A DNA stretch of 64,000 bases, from assembly GCA_050747525.1 (NCBI GenBank), contig JBOGOC010000031.1:1-64000 (forward strand), given 5' to 3'. The translations under genes and the position numbers were made by a program. The notes below the pieces were generated by a model, which saw only the letters and a list, made by a program, of their open reading frames with translations, was not told the origin of the DNA and did no database searches. Positions 51,999 through 59,331 of this stretch are shown here, piece by piece; the first letter of the stretch is position 1; every line of letters starts with the position of its first letter. The DNA is from JBOGOC01 sp050747525 (GTDB lineage Bacteria > Acidobacteriota > Polarisedimenticolia > JACPZX01 > DASXTC01).

Positions 51999-52039
51999 TC
52001 CGCACGCCCGTCCGAGCTAAACTCCAGGAAAGCTTGGAG

Positions 52040-52067
52040 TTGACCGGAGCCGCAACCCGGCTATAAT
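52040..52067 (+). promoter_or_regulatory. Promoter of ffh
   Basis: TTGACC (52040-52045), 16 bases, TATAAT (52062-52067): a perfect -10 box, rare in this GC-rich window. The start near 52075 leaves a leader of about 40 bases. It probably also drives the rpsP-khpA-rimM-trmD genes downstream. Confidence 0.7.
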
Positions 52068-52114
52068 ACGGGGTTTGCCTATCCACTTACCTTCAGAGCC
52101 GACGACGGGAAACG

Positions 52115-53449
52115 ATGCTCGAGAACCTGACCGCACGCCTGCAGAAGGTGCTCCGGACCCTGAAGGGCGAGGGGCGCCTGAGCGAAGACAACATCAAGGA
52201 AGGGCTGCGCGAGATCCGTATGGCCCTCCTGGAGGCGGACGTCAACCTGCAGGTGACCCGCCGGTTCATCGAGCGCGTCAGGGAAAAGGCGCTGGGCCAG
52301 GAGGTGCTGGAGAGCCTCTCCCCGGCGCAGCACCTGGTGAAGATCCTGCGCGACGAGCTGCAGACGCTGCTGGGCTCGGGCCAGGCGCAGCTGGACCTGA
52401 CGGGCCCCTCTCCCGTGGTCCTTCTGATGGTGGGGCTTCAGGGATCGGGCAAGACCTCCACGTCGGCGAAGCTGGCTCTCATGCTCAAGGGACGATCGCG
52501 CGCCCCGCTGCTGGTCCCCGCCGACGTCTACCGTCCCGCGGCCATCCAGCAGCTCAAGGTGCTGGGGCGTGACAACGGGCTGGCCGTGTTCGATGCCGGC
52601 GGAGAGAAAGACCCACGGGCGATCTGCCGTGCGGCGGTGGCGCAGGCCCGCTCGACCGGTTACGACACGCTGATCGTGGACACCGCCGGCCGGCTGCACG
52701 TCGACGAGCCGATGATGGCCGAGGCCAAAGATCTGGCCGCGCTCCTTCAACCCAGAGAGATCCTGTACGTGGCCGATTCCATGACCGGCCAGGACGCCGT
52801 CAGCTCGGCCACCGCCTTCTCGAAGGCACTGCCGATCACGGGCGTGATCCTCACCAAGCTGGACGGTGACACCCGCGGCGGGGCCGCCCTGTCCATCAAG
52901 GAGACCACCGGCGCGCCGATCAAGCTGGCCGGCGTGGGCGAAAAGATGAAGGACCTGGAAGTCTTCCATCCCGATCGCATGGCCTCGCGCATCATCGGCA
53001 TGGGCGACGTGATGACGCTCATCGAGAAAGCCGAGGTCGCGTTCACCCAGGAGGAGGCCGAGGAAGCCGCCCAGGCGATGGCTGAAGGGGAGTTCACTCT
53101 CGAGGACCTGCGCGCTCAGCTTCGCCGGCTCAAGAAGATGGGCCCACTCGCCTCGTTGATGGAGATGATTCCCGGCTTCGGCGCCCTCAAGGGGGCGTCC
53201 GACCTGGACGACGGCGCGATGCGGAAAGTCGAGGCGGTGCTCGACTCGATGACACCCCAGGAGCGCCGCGACCCTTCGGTGATCAACGGCAGCCGGAGGC
53301 GCCGCATCGCCCGCGGCTCGGGCACCAACGTTCAAGAGGTGAACAGGCTGCTGAAGCAGCACGCCCAGATGCGCAAGATGATGAGGACGCTGTCGAAGTC
53401 GGCGCGCGGCCGCAAGGGGCCGGGCCGCCTTCCGTTTCCGTTCCGTTGA
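52115..53449 (+). CDS. ffh: Signal recognition particle protein Ffh
   Basis: 444 residues. N domain, GTPase domain with GLQGSGKTSTSAKLA, PADVYRPAAIQQL, DTAGRLHVD and TKLDGDTRGGAA, and the methionine-rich M domain with GSGTNVQEVNRLLKQ that binds SRP RNA and signal peptides. It targets membrane proteins through FtsY. No SRP RNA gene was found in the window. rpsP follows after 28 bp. Confidence 0.97.
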   Translation: MLENLTARLQKVLRTLKGEGRLSEDNIKEGLREIRMALLEADVNLQVTRRFIERVREKALGQEVLESLSPAQHLVKILRDELQTLLGSGQAQLDLTGPSPVVLLMVGLQGSGKTSTSAKLALMLKGRSRAPLLVPADVYRPAAIQQLKVLGRDNGLAVFDAGGEKDPRAICRAAVAQARSTGYDTLIVDTAGRLHVDEPMMAEAKDLAALLQPREILYVADSMTGQDAVSSATAFSKALPITGVILTKLDGDTRGGAALSIKETTGAPIKLAGVGEKMKDLEVFHPDRMASRIIGMGDVMTLIEKAEVAFTQEEAEEAAQAMAEGEFTLEDLRAQLRRLKKMGPLASLMEMIPGFGALKGASDLDDGAMRKVEAVLDSMTPQERRDPSVINGSRRRRIARGSGTNVQEVNRLLKQHAQMRKMMRTLSKSARGRKGPGRLPFPFR

Positions 53450-53477
53450 TCACGTTCATTTCCTGGAGGAACCGAGA

Positions 53478-53732
53478 GTGCTGAGAATCAGAATGTCACG
53501 CCAGGGTTCGATCCACCGGCCGTTCTTCCGCCTGGTGGTGTCGGACTCGCGCAAGAGGCCGGGCGCCACTGCGGTGGACACCCTGGGGTTCTTCGATCCC
53601 ATGCGCAAGCCGGCTGTCTCGAAGCTGGACGTGGAGCGCATGGAGGAGTGGATCAAGAAAGGGGCGGTGCCGAGCGACCGCGTGGCCGCCCTGCTCAAGA
53701 AGGAAAAGAAGGCGAGGGCCAAGACAGCGTGA
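53478..53732 (+). CDS. rpsP: 30S ribosomal protein S16
   Basis: 84 residues with the S16 pattern: IRMSRQGSIHRPFFRLVVSD at the start, then TLGFFDPM and the D-x-E-R-x-x-x-W-x-x-x-G-A-x-P-S-D-R-V-A motif in the second half. GTG start with CTGGAGGAA upstream. The stop overlaps the khpA start (GTGA). Confidence 0.96.
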   Translation: MLRIRMSRQGSIHRPFFRLVVSDSRKRPGATAVDTLGFFDPMRKPAVSKLDVERMEEWIKKGAVPSDRVAALLKKEKKARAKTA

Positions 53733-53959
53733 AGGAGCTGCTCGAGCTGATCGCAAGGTCTCTGGTGGACCGCCCCGACGATGTGTCGGTTTCCGAGATC
53801 GACGAGGGGGATGAGACCTTCTACGAGATCCAGGTCTCCCCCGACGACCTGGGGAAGCTCATAGGCCGGCAGGGACGGACCGTCCGGGCCCTGCGGACAC
53901 TGCTGGGGGCCGCCGGGATGAAGCGCCGGCGGCGGTTGGTCCTCGAGATTGTGGAGTGA
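53729..53959 (+). CDS. khpA: KH-domain RNA-binding protein KhpA
   Basis: A 76-residue protein consisting of one KH domain with the G-x-x-G loop in LGKLIGRQGRTVRALRTLL. KhpA partners with KhpB/Jag in RNA binding that affects cell division in Gram-positives; here it occupies its usual site between rpsP and rimM. GTG start overlapping the rpsP stop. Confidence 0.93.
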   Translation: MKELLELIARSLVDRPDDVSVSEIDEGDETFYEIQVSPDDLGKLIGRQGRTVRALRTLLGAAGMKRRRRLVLEIVE

Positions 53960-53963
53960 GGCG

Positions 53964-54533
53964 ATGGGGGCGGCCGGGACAGGAACGCGCCGAAAGGGGC
54001 CGTCCTACATACTGATTGCCGAGGTGAACAGGGTCAGGGGACTGAGGGGCGAGGTGGTGGCCACGGTCCATGCGGACGATCCGGGCAGAATGGCCCGCCT
54101 GACGGGGGTTTTCGTGAGAGAGACGGATGGGGCCTGGCGGGAGATCCGGCTGCAGGGGGTCAAGCGGCTCCACGACCGGGCGGTCCTCAAGCTGGAGGGA
54201 TACGATTCGGTCGAGCAGGCCAGGGCCCTCGTGGGGAAGGAGCTTTTTATCCCACGGGAGGCCTCGACGCCGGCCCCTGCAGGACGATATTACGCGTATC
54301 AGCTGGAGGGTCTGGAGGTGCGCCTGACGGACGGTCGGCCCGTGGGGACGGTTCGGGAGGTGCTCAGCCAGGGACTGCAGAGCCTGCTGGTGGTCGACGG
54401 CCCCATGGGAGAGGTGCTCATCCCGGTGACGGCCTCCATCTGCAGGCATCTGGACGAAGAGGCGGGGGTCCTGACCATCGATCCTCCGGAAGGATTGCTC
54501 GAGATCAACCGGCCCGCGACACCGCGGGCCTGA
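53964..54533 (+). CDS. rimM: Ribosome maturation factor RimM
   Basis: 189 residues. N-terminal RimM domain (ILIAEVNRVRGLRGEVVATV to about 95) and C-terminal PRC-barrel domain (YYAYQLEGLEVRL...GTVREVLSQG...EVLIPVT). It binds S19 and helps 16S 3'-domain folding. The ATG at 53964 follows GAGTGAGG; a TTG at 53949 inside khpA is unlikely. Confidence 0.95.
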   Translation: MGAAGTGTRRKGPSYILIAEVNRVRGLRGEVVATVHADDPGRMARLTGVFVRETDGAWREIRLQGVKRLHDRAVLKLEGYDSVEQARALVGKELFIPREASTPAPAGRYYAYQLEGLEVRLTDGRPVGTVREVLSQGLQSLLVVDGPMGEVLIPVTASICRHLDEEAGVLTIDPPEGLLEINRPATPRA

Positions 54534-54543
54534 GAGGCCGCCC

Positions 54544-55266
54544 ATGCAGTTCGACGTCATCACGCTGTTTCCCGAGATCATCGAGGCGCCTCTGCGCCGG
54601 ACGATCCTCGCCCGCGCCATCGAGAGTGGCCTCATCGCCGTGCGCGCCCACCAGCTGCGCGACCACGCCGAAGGGCCGCACAGGCGCGTGGACGATCAGC
54701 CCTATGGCGGGGGAGGCGGCATGGTCATGAAGCCCGACCCCATCTTCTCTGCGGTGCGGGACGTTCAGGATCGTTACCCGGCCCCGAGCAGCCGGATCAT
54801 CCTGTTGTCGCCCCAGGGACGCCGCTTCGATCACCAGCAGGCCGTGCGGCTGAGCCTTCTGGATCGGCTCATCCTGATCTGCGGGCGCTACGAGGGTGTG
54901 GACGAGCGCGTGCGCGCGGGCCTGGCCGACGAGGACATTTCCATCGGCGACTACGTCCTGACCGGTGGAGAGCTGCCCGCTCTGGTGATGATCGACGCCT
55001 TGTCGCGCCTGATCCCGGGCGTGGTGGGCGAAGGGGAGTCCGTGCTCAAGGATTCGTTCGCCGACGGCATGCTGGCGTGTCCGCAGTACACGCGCCCACC
55101 GGTGTTCGAAGGAATGGAGGTGCCCGAGGTGCTGCGGTCCGGGCGCCACGAAGAGATCGCGCTCTGGCGCCAGTCAATGGCGCAGGAGAACACGGAGCGC
55201 CGCCGCCCAGATCTGGTGGGGGGGCGCGCCGGGCACGCTGCGCCGGCGAAACGCAAGCGCATCTGA
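54544..55266 (+). CDS. trmD: tRNA (guanine-N1)-methyltransferase TrmD
   Basis: 240-residue SPOUT methyltransferase that makes m1G37 and prevents +1 frameshifting. Motifs: DDQPYGGGGGMVMKPDP (about 56-72), LSPQGRRFDHQ, and the knot region LICGRYEGVDERV with DEDISIGDYVLTGGELP. A short basic tail follows. It lies 10 bp after rimM. Confidence 0.97.
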   Translation: MQFDVITLFPEIIEAPLRRTILARAIESGLIAVRAHQLRDHAEGPHRRVDDQPYGGGGGMVMKPDPIFSAVRDVQDRYPAPSSRIILLSPQGRRFDHQQAVRLSLLDRLILICGRYEGVDERVRAGLADEDISIGDYVLTGGELPALVMIDALSRLIPGVVGEGESVLKDSFADGMLACPQYTRPPVFEGMEVPEVLRSGRHEEIALWRQSMAQENTERRRPDLVGGRAGHAAPAKRKRI

Positions 55267-55285
55267 AACGTCGAGAGGAGACGCC

Positions 55286-55654
55286 ATGGACGTGATCAGG
55301 ACGGTCGAGCAGAAAGACATCAAGAACACGCTCCCGGCCTTCACCCCCGGAGACACCGTCAAGGTGGCCGTGCGGGTGAAGGAAGGGGACAAGGAGCGCA
55401 TCCAGATCTTCCAGGGGGTGGTCATGGCCCTCAAGGGAGGAGGGGCGCGGCAGACGTTCACGGTGCGCAAGGTGTCCGACGGCATCGGGGTGGAGCGCAT
55501 CTTCCCCATGCATTCGCCCACCCTGGGCAAGGTCGAGGTGGTGCAGCGCGGCCGCACGCGGCGCGCGAAGCTGTACTACCTGAAGAAGAGGCAGGGCAAG
55601 GCCGCGCGCATCAAGACGGCCAGGGAGAAGCAGACGCAGCCCGTCGAGGCGTGA
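55286..55654 (+). CDS. rplS: 50S ribosomal protein L19
   Basis: 122 residues: FTPGDTVKVAVRVKEGDKERI and FQGVVMALKGGGARQTFTVR near the N-terminus, then the VERIFPMHSPTLGKVEV signature and the basic ending. It sits at the 30S-50S interface. GAGAGGAG precedes the ATG. Confidence 0.97.
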   Translation: MDVIRTVEQKDIKNTLPAFTPGDTVKVAVRVKEGDKERIQIFQGVVMALKGGGARQTFTVRKVSDGIGVERIFPMHSPTLGKVEVVQRGRTRRAKLYYLKKRQGKAARIKTAREKQTQPVEA

Positions 55655-55657
55655 GCC

Positions 55658-56290
55658 GTGCCGCGTCCGGCCCCACCGGGATGGCGGTACGAGCGCGAGG
55701 CCCGCGAAGCAGGCTGCGCGCTGGTGGCCGGCATGGATGAGGTGGGCCGGGGATGCCTGGCCGGCCCCGTGGTGGCGGCGGCCGTCATTCTCGAGCCGGG
55801 ACGCCGTTTCGACGGACTGCACGACTCGAAGCTCATGACACCCTCGCAGCGCGAGACGCTGTTTCGCGTGATCCTGCGCAAGGCGGAGGCCTGGGGCATC
55901 GGCGCGGTGGACGCGGTGGAGATCGATCACATCAACATCCTGAACGCGACGCGCGAAGCGATGCAGCGGGCGGTGGCCGACCTTCCGATCAGACCGGACC
56001 ACCTGCTCATCGACGCGCTGAGGCTTCCCGCGATCCCGATCGCCCAGACCAGCGTGATTCACGGGGATCGGCTGTGCGTCTCGATCGCGGCCGCCTCGGT
56101 GATCGCCAAGGTGGTGCGCGACAGAGTCATGGAGCACTACGACCGGATGTATCCCGGATTCGGGTTCGCGGCGCACAAGGGGTACGCCACCGCCGAGCAC
56201 ATGGCGGCGGTGGAGCGGCAGGGCCCTTCGCCCCTGCACCGCCGCAGCTTCCGCGGAGTCTGGGTGCAGCGGACGATCGAGTTTTCTTGA
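55658..56290 (+). CDS. rnhB: Ribonuclease HII
   Basis: 210 residues. Metal-binding residues in GMDEVGRGCLAGPVVAAA (Asp-Glu, near 25), LLIDAL (about 112) and the C-terminal KVVRDRVMEHYDRMYPGFGF with HKGYAT. It removes ribonucleotides from DNA. GTG start 3 bp after rplS. Confidence 0.96.
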   Translation: MPRPAPPGWRYEREAREAGCALVAGMDEVGRGCLAGPVVAAAVILEPGRRFDGLHDSKLMTPSQRETLFRVILRKAEAWGIGAVDAVEIDHINILNATREAMQRAVADLPIRPDHLLIDALRLPAIPIAQTSVIHGDRLCVSIAAASVIAKVVRDRVMEHYDRMYPGFGFAAHKGYATAEHMAAVERQGPSPLHRRSFRGVWVQRTIEFS

Positions 56291-56308
56291 GGCACTGAGG
56301 AGCGAACG

Positions 56309-58849
56309 GTGGCGTTGGATCGAGGCAAGGTCACGCAGCAGGCCGAGAAGCTGTTGGCCCAGGGCAAGATCGATCAGGCGATCGCCCAGTACGAGATCCT
56401 GGTGCGCGACAATCCGCGCGACATGAACACCATCAACAAGATCGGCGACCTCTATTCGCGCATGGGCAAAAAGCGCGATGCCATCTTCCAGTACAACAAG
56501 ATCGGCGAGTTCTACGCCAAGGACGGCTTCTTCCTCAAAGCCATCGCCATCTACAAGAAGATCATGAAGCTGGACCCGTCCTTCCCGGACGCCAGCCTCA
56601 AGCTGGCCGAACTGTACGCCAAGCAGGGACTCGTCCTCGAGGCCCGTTCCCAGTACCAGGTGGTGGCCCAGCAGCACCTCAAGCAGGGCGCGGTGAAGAA
56701 GGCGATCGAGGTGTACCGATCCATGATCGCCATGGATCCCGCCGATCTTCAGCTCCGCACCACTCTCGCCGACCTGCTTTCTGGTGCCGGGAACGCGCCC
56801 GAGGCGGCCGAGGAATACACGCGTATCGGATCGGATCTCGAACGCAAGGGAAAGACGAAGGAAGCGCGGGCGGCCTACCACAAGGCGGCTTCCCTGCATC
56901 CCGGCTCGGCCGCCATGGCGGTGCGCGTGGCCGGGACCCACGCGGTCGAGGGGGACATCGAGGGGGCGCTCAAGATCGCCCAGGATGCGCTCAAGAAGGG
57001 AGAGACCGCCGACCTGCACGTCGTCGTCGCCGAGATCCACGCCCAGGCGGGGCGCCCGGCCGACGTGGTGGCCTCTCTGGAGCGGGCGGTCACCCTCTCA
57101 CCCACGCGCATGGACCTGACCCTCCGGCTGGCCAGGGCCCGCATGGAGAACGGGGAGCGAAGCGCCGCGCTGCGCACGCTGGAGAATCGCGCCGACGCCC
57201 TGGTCAAGGACGGCAAGGGGAAGGAGGCCCTGGCGGCGGCACAGGAGATGCTCGGCTCCCACCCCACCGTGAAGGGATTGCGCCTCCTGCTGAAGTTCAG
57301 CGAAGGGATGCACGACGCGTCCAGCCAGCTGCAGTGGGGAGAGGCGCTCGTGGCCGGCCTGATGGAGGCGGACGAGAAGGAGGAGGCTGCGCGGCTGGCC
57401 GAGAGGCTGCTGAGCCTGGGTGCCGCGGACGCGACGGTCAGCGAGAGGCTCGCCGCGGCCCGGGACAAGGCCAGGCAGAGCATGGCCGTGGAGGCTCAAC
57501 CCCCGGTCGACATCGAGCCGGCCGTCTCGCTGGAATCCATGGGTGATTCCGGCGATGGAGGCCTGCGTCTCGACCCCGACGACGAGGATTTCATCACCGA
57601 GCACATGACCGAGGCGGACGTCTTCATGAAGTACGGTCTCGGAGAGCGGGCGGTCGAGCAGCTGCAGGCCGTCGTGGACAAGTATCCGTGGTATCCGCCG
57701 GCCCATCAGAAGATCAAGGAGATCCACCTCGAGGAGGGGAACCGCGAGGGCGCCCGCCTGGCGATGATCCGGCTGGTGAGGATCCACATCGAGGCCGGGA
57801 CGCTTCCCGTGGCCGAAGAGTCGCTCCAGGAGCTGCGCCGCTACGATCCGGCGTGCAAGGAGATCGAGGCCCTGACCCAGGCGCTCACTTCCGGGGGATA
57901 CGAGGTCCGTCCCGAGCCGGGGAGCAGGCCGGTCGTGGAGGACGGACCGGCCGTGGAGGCGGAAGCCGCCGTGCCGCCCGTCGACGAGGAGCGGGTCCCT
58001 TCGACCGAGGAGCTCAAGGTGGTGGACGCCCTTCTCAAGGAGGGCAAGCGCGACCAGGCGGTGAATGCGCTGCGCCGGCTCGCGGACCTGTACGGGAGCC
58101 ATCCCGAGATCATGGGCCGCATGAAGAGTGCCATGGCCATGTCCGCGCGCCCCGCCGTGGAGTCCGCGACCGCGTCCGTGGGAGGCGCCGCCCAGGCCGT
58201 GGAGGAGCTCGAGGAGGAGTTCATCATCGATGCGGACGATGCCGAGGAGGAGGCCATCCTGGAGGTGGAAACCTCACCGGCGCCCTCCCCGCCCGCACGC
58301 CAGAACGGGACCGAGGACCTCATGGATCTCGCTTCGGAGATCGACGCCGCGCTTGGTGGAGTGACCGGAGGAACGGGGCTCATCACGGGCGAGGAGGCCG
58401 AGCCGGAAGGGCACAGCCTCGAGGAGATCGTCGAAGCATTCAAGAAGGGGATCGAGCAGCAGGTGAGCGCGGATGACTACGAGACGCACTACAATCTGGC
58501 GATCGCCTACAAGGAGATGGGGCTGCTCGACGAGGCGATCGGCGAGTTCCAGTGCGCCTCGAAGGATCCCGGCCTGCTGGTGGACTGCTGCAGCATGCTC
58601 GGGCTCTGCTTCCGCGAGAAGAAGATGGGGACCCTGGCCACCCGGTGGTACCGCCGGGGGCTCGAGGCCTGCAACGGACGCGACGACGACGCGTCGCTGG
58701 GCCTCCGCTACGACCTCGCGAACCTGATGCTGGAGATGGGGGAGCGCGATCAGGCCCTGGAGCTGCTCACCGAGGTGTACGGAGTGAACTCCAAGTTCCG
58801 CGACGTGGCCGCCAGGCTGCGGGACCTCCAGGGCGCGGCGCCCGCCTGA
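56309..58849 (+). CDS. Large cytoplasmic TPR-repeat protein
   Basis: 846 residues with no signal peptide. TPR arrays fill residues about 1-380 (KLLAQGKIDQAIAQYEILVR, then GDLYSRMGKKRDAIFQYNKI and similar), about 425-520 and 720-845, separated by acidic, Ala/Glu/Pro-rich linkers (about 545-570 and 625-690). GTG start 18 bp after rnhB, so it may be part of the ribosomal cluster transcript. It looks like a scaffold; I do not recognise a specific function. Confidence 0.85.
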   Translation: MALDRGKVTQQAEKLLAQGKIDQAIAQYEILVRDNPRDMNTINKIGDLYSRMGKKRDAIFQYNKIGEFYAKDGFFLKAIAIYKKIMKLDPSFPDASLKLAELYAKQGLVLEARSQYQVVAQQHLKQGAVKKAIEVYRSMIAMDPADLQLRTTLADLLSGAGNAPEAAEEYTRIGSDLERKGKTKEARAAYHKAASLHPGSAAMAVRVAGTHAVEGDIEGALKIAQDALKKGETADLHVVVAEIHAQAGRPADVVASLERAVTLSPTRMDLTLRLARARMENGERSAALRTLENRADALVKDGKGKEALAAAQEMLGSHPTVKGLRLLLKFSEGMHDASSQLQWGEALVAGLMEADEKEEAARLAERLLSLGAADATVSERLAAARDKARQSMAVEAQPPVDIEPAVSLESMGDSGDGGLRLDPDDEDFITEHMTEADVFMKYGLGERAVEQLQAVVDKYPWYPPAHQKIKEIHLEEGNREGARLAMIRLVRIHIEAGTLPVAEESLQELRRYDPACKEIEALTQALTSGGYEVRPEPGSRPVVEDGPAVEAEAAVPPVDEERVPSTEELKVVDALLKEGKRDQAVNALRRLADLYGSHPEIMGRMKSAMAMSARPAVESATASVGGAAQAVEELEEEFIIDADDAEEEAILEVETSPAPSPPARQNGTEDLMDLASEIDAALGGVTGGTGLITGEEAEPEGHSLEEIVEAFKKGIEQQVSADDYETHYNLAIAYKEMGLLDEAIGEFQCASKDPGLLVDCCSMLGLCFREKKMGTLATRWYRRGLEACNGRDDDASLGLRYDLANLMLEMGERDQALELLTEVYGVNSKFRDVAARLRDLQGAAPA

Positions 58850-59100
58850 CACAAGCGTCACCCCGTCTGACACTCCACGGATCGACAGGCCCCGCGGACA
58901 CTTTGCCCCGCGCGACCCCGCCGTGTGGCGGCCCGTTGACGGACGGGTCAGCCGGGGACCTTCATCGCGACATGAGGCCGATCCCTTCAAACAGCTCAGT
59001 CGCAAGGGCTTGCGACCGCAGATGGCCATCCGTGTCGCAGGCGGGGGAGTCGGCATCGTCCTTGCTTGACTACGGGCAGTTGGTCCCATTCATAAGGAGT

Positions 59101-59250
59101 TCCGGCGATCGGGTTCCATTCAAATCCCATCTCCCCCCAGTAGCTATCTGCCCAACCCCCCCTTTCTGAGCGTTAGCTGCTTCAGGGACCGATCGCCGGA
59201 CGATGCCACCGCCGCCCCTCCCGGGGCGGCGGCCATCGTCCTTCGCGTTT
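59101..59250 (+). ncRNA. Candidate structured noncoding RNA or leader
   Basis: A perfect 12-bp inverted repeat (TCCGGCGATCGG at 59101-59112 and its complement at 59189-59200) closes a 76-base loop that contains a second stem (AGTAGCTA at 59139-59146 with TAGCTGCT at 59174-59181, one G-U pair). A strong hairpin follows directly. A possible promoter, TTGACT (59066-59071) with a poor -10 (around 59089-59095), would start transcription almost exactly at the closing stem. I do not recognise a known RNA family. It could be an independent small RNA or a leader of the downstream operon. Confidence 0.4.
59198..59250 (+). terminator. Strong GC-rich hairpin, terminator-like
   Basis: Outer stem GGACGATG (59198-59205) with CATCGTCC (59234-59241) and inner stem CCGCCGCCCC (59209-59218) with GGGGCGGCGG (59223-59232) around a TCCC loop, followed by a moderately T-rich tail (TTCGCGTTTCTT). 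It would end transcripts from the upstream region and shares three bases with the preceding 12-bp stem. Confidence 0.6.
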
Positions 59251-59251
59251 C

Positions 59252-59280
59252 TTGACACTGCGTGACGCTGTTGTTTAACC
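59252..59280 (+). promoter_or_regulatory. Putative promoter of the aldehyde/alanine dehydrogenase operon
   Basis: A consensus TTGACA (59252-59257) directly follows the hairpin; 17 bases later the sequence is TTAACC (59275-59280), a poor -10 box. It lies about 55 bases before the ATG. The good -35 and weak -10 suggest activator dependence if it is used. Confidence 0.35.
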
Positions 59281-59331
59281 TGCGCGCGTCATTCCCAACT
59301 CACTGATTCTCTTGCGCCCACGGAGTCTCCC

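Larger units (their letters stand above)
58850..59331. other. 482-bp gene-free region rich in inverted repeats
   Basis: It holds a small hairpin CCGCC-GTGT-GGCGG (58918-58931), a perfect 7-bp hairpin GTCGCAA-GGGC-TTGCGAC (58999-59016), the candidate RNA and terminator described separately (59101-59250), and a repeated decamer CATCGTCCTT (59054-59063 and 59234-59243), each copy followed by a TTGAC box. No ORF here has a convincing ribosome binding site or protein-like sequence. Confidence 0.6.

Noticed and set aside
59100..59130. A tRNA T-arm-like GGGTTC...AAATCCC near 59111-59128
   Set aside because: Loop size is wrong and there is no acceptor or anticodon arm around it.
58850..59331. SRP RNA, RNase P RNA, tmRNA or a c-di-GMP riboswitch in the large gap
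   Set aside because: None of the conserved cores (for example the GTCCGGAAGGAAGC-type SRP loop or the RNase P GAGGAAAGTCC segment) is present on either strand; the GEMM core is also absent.
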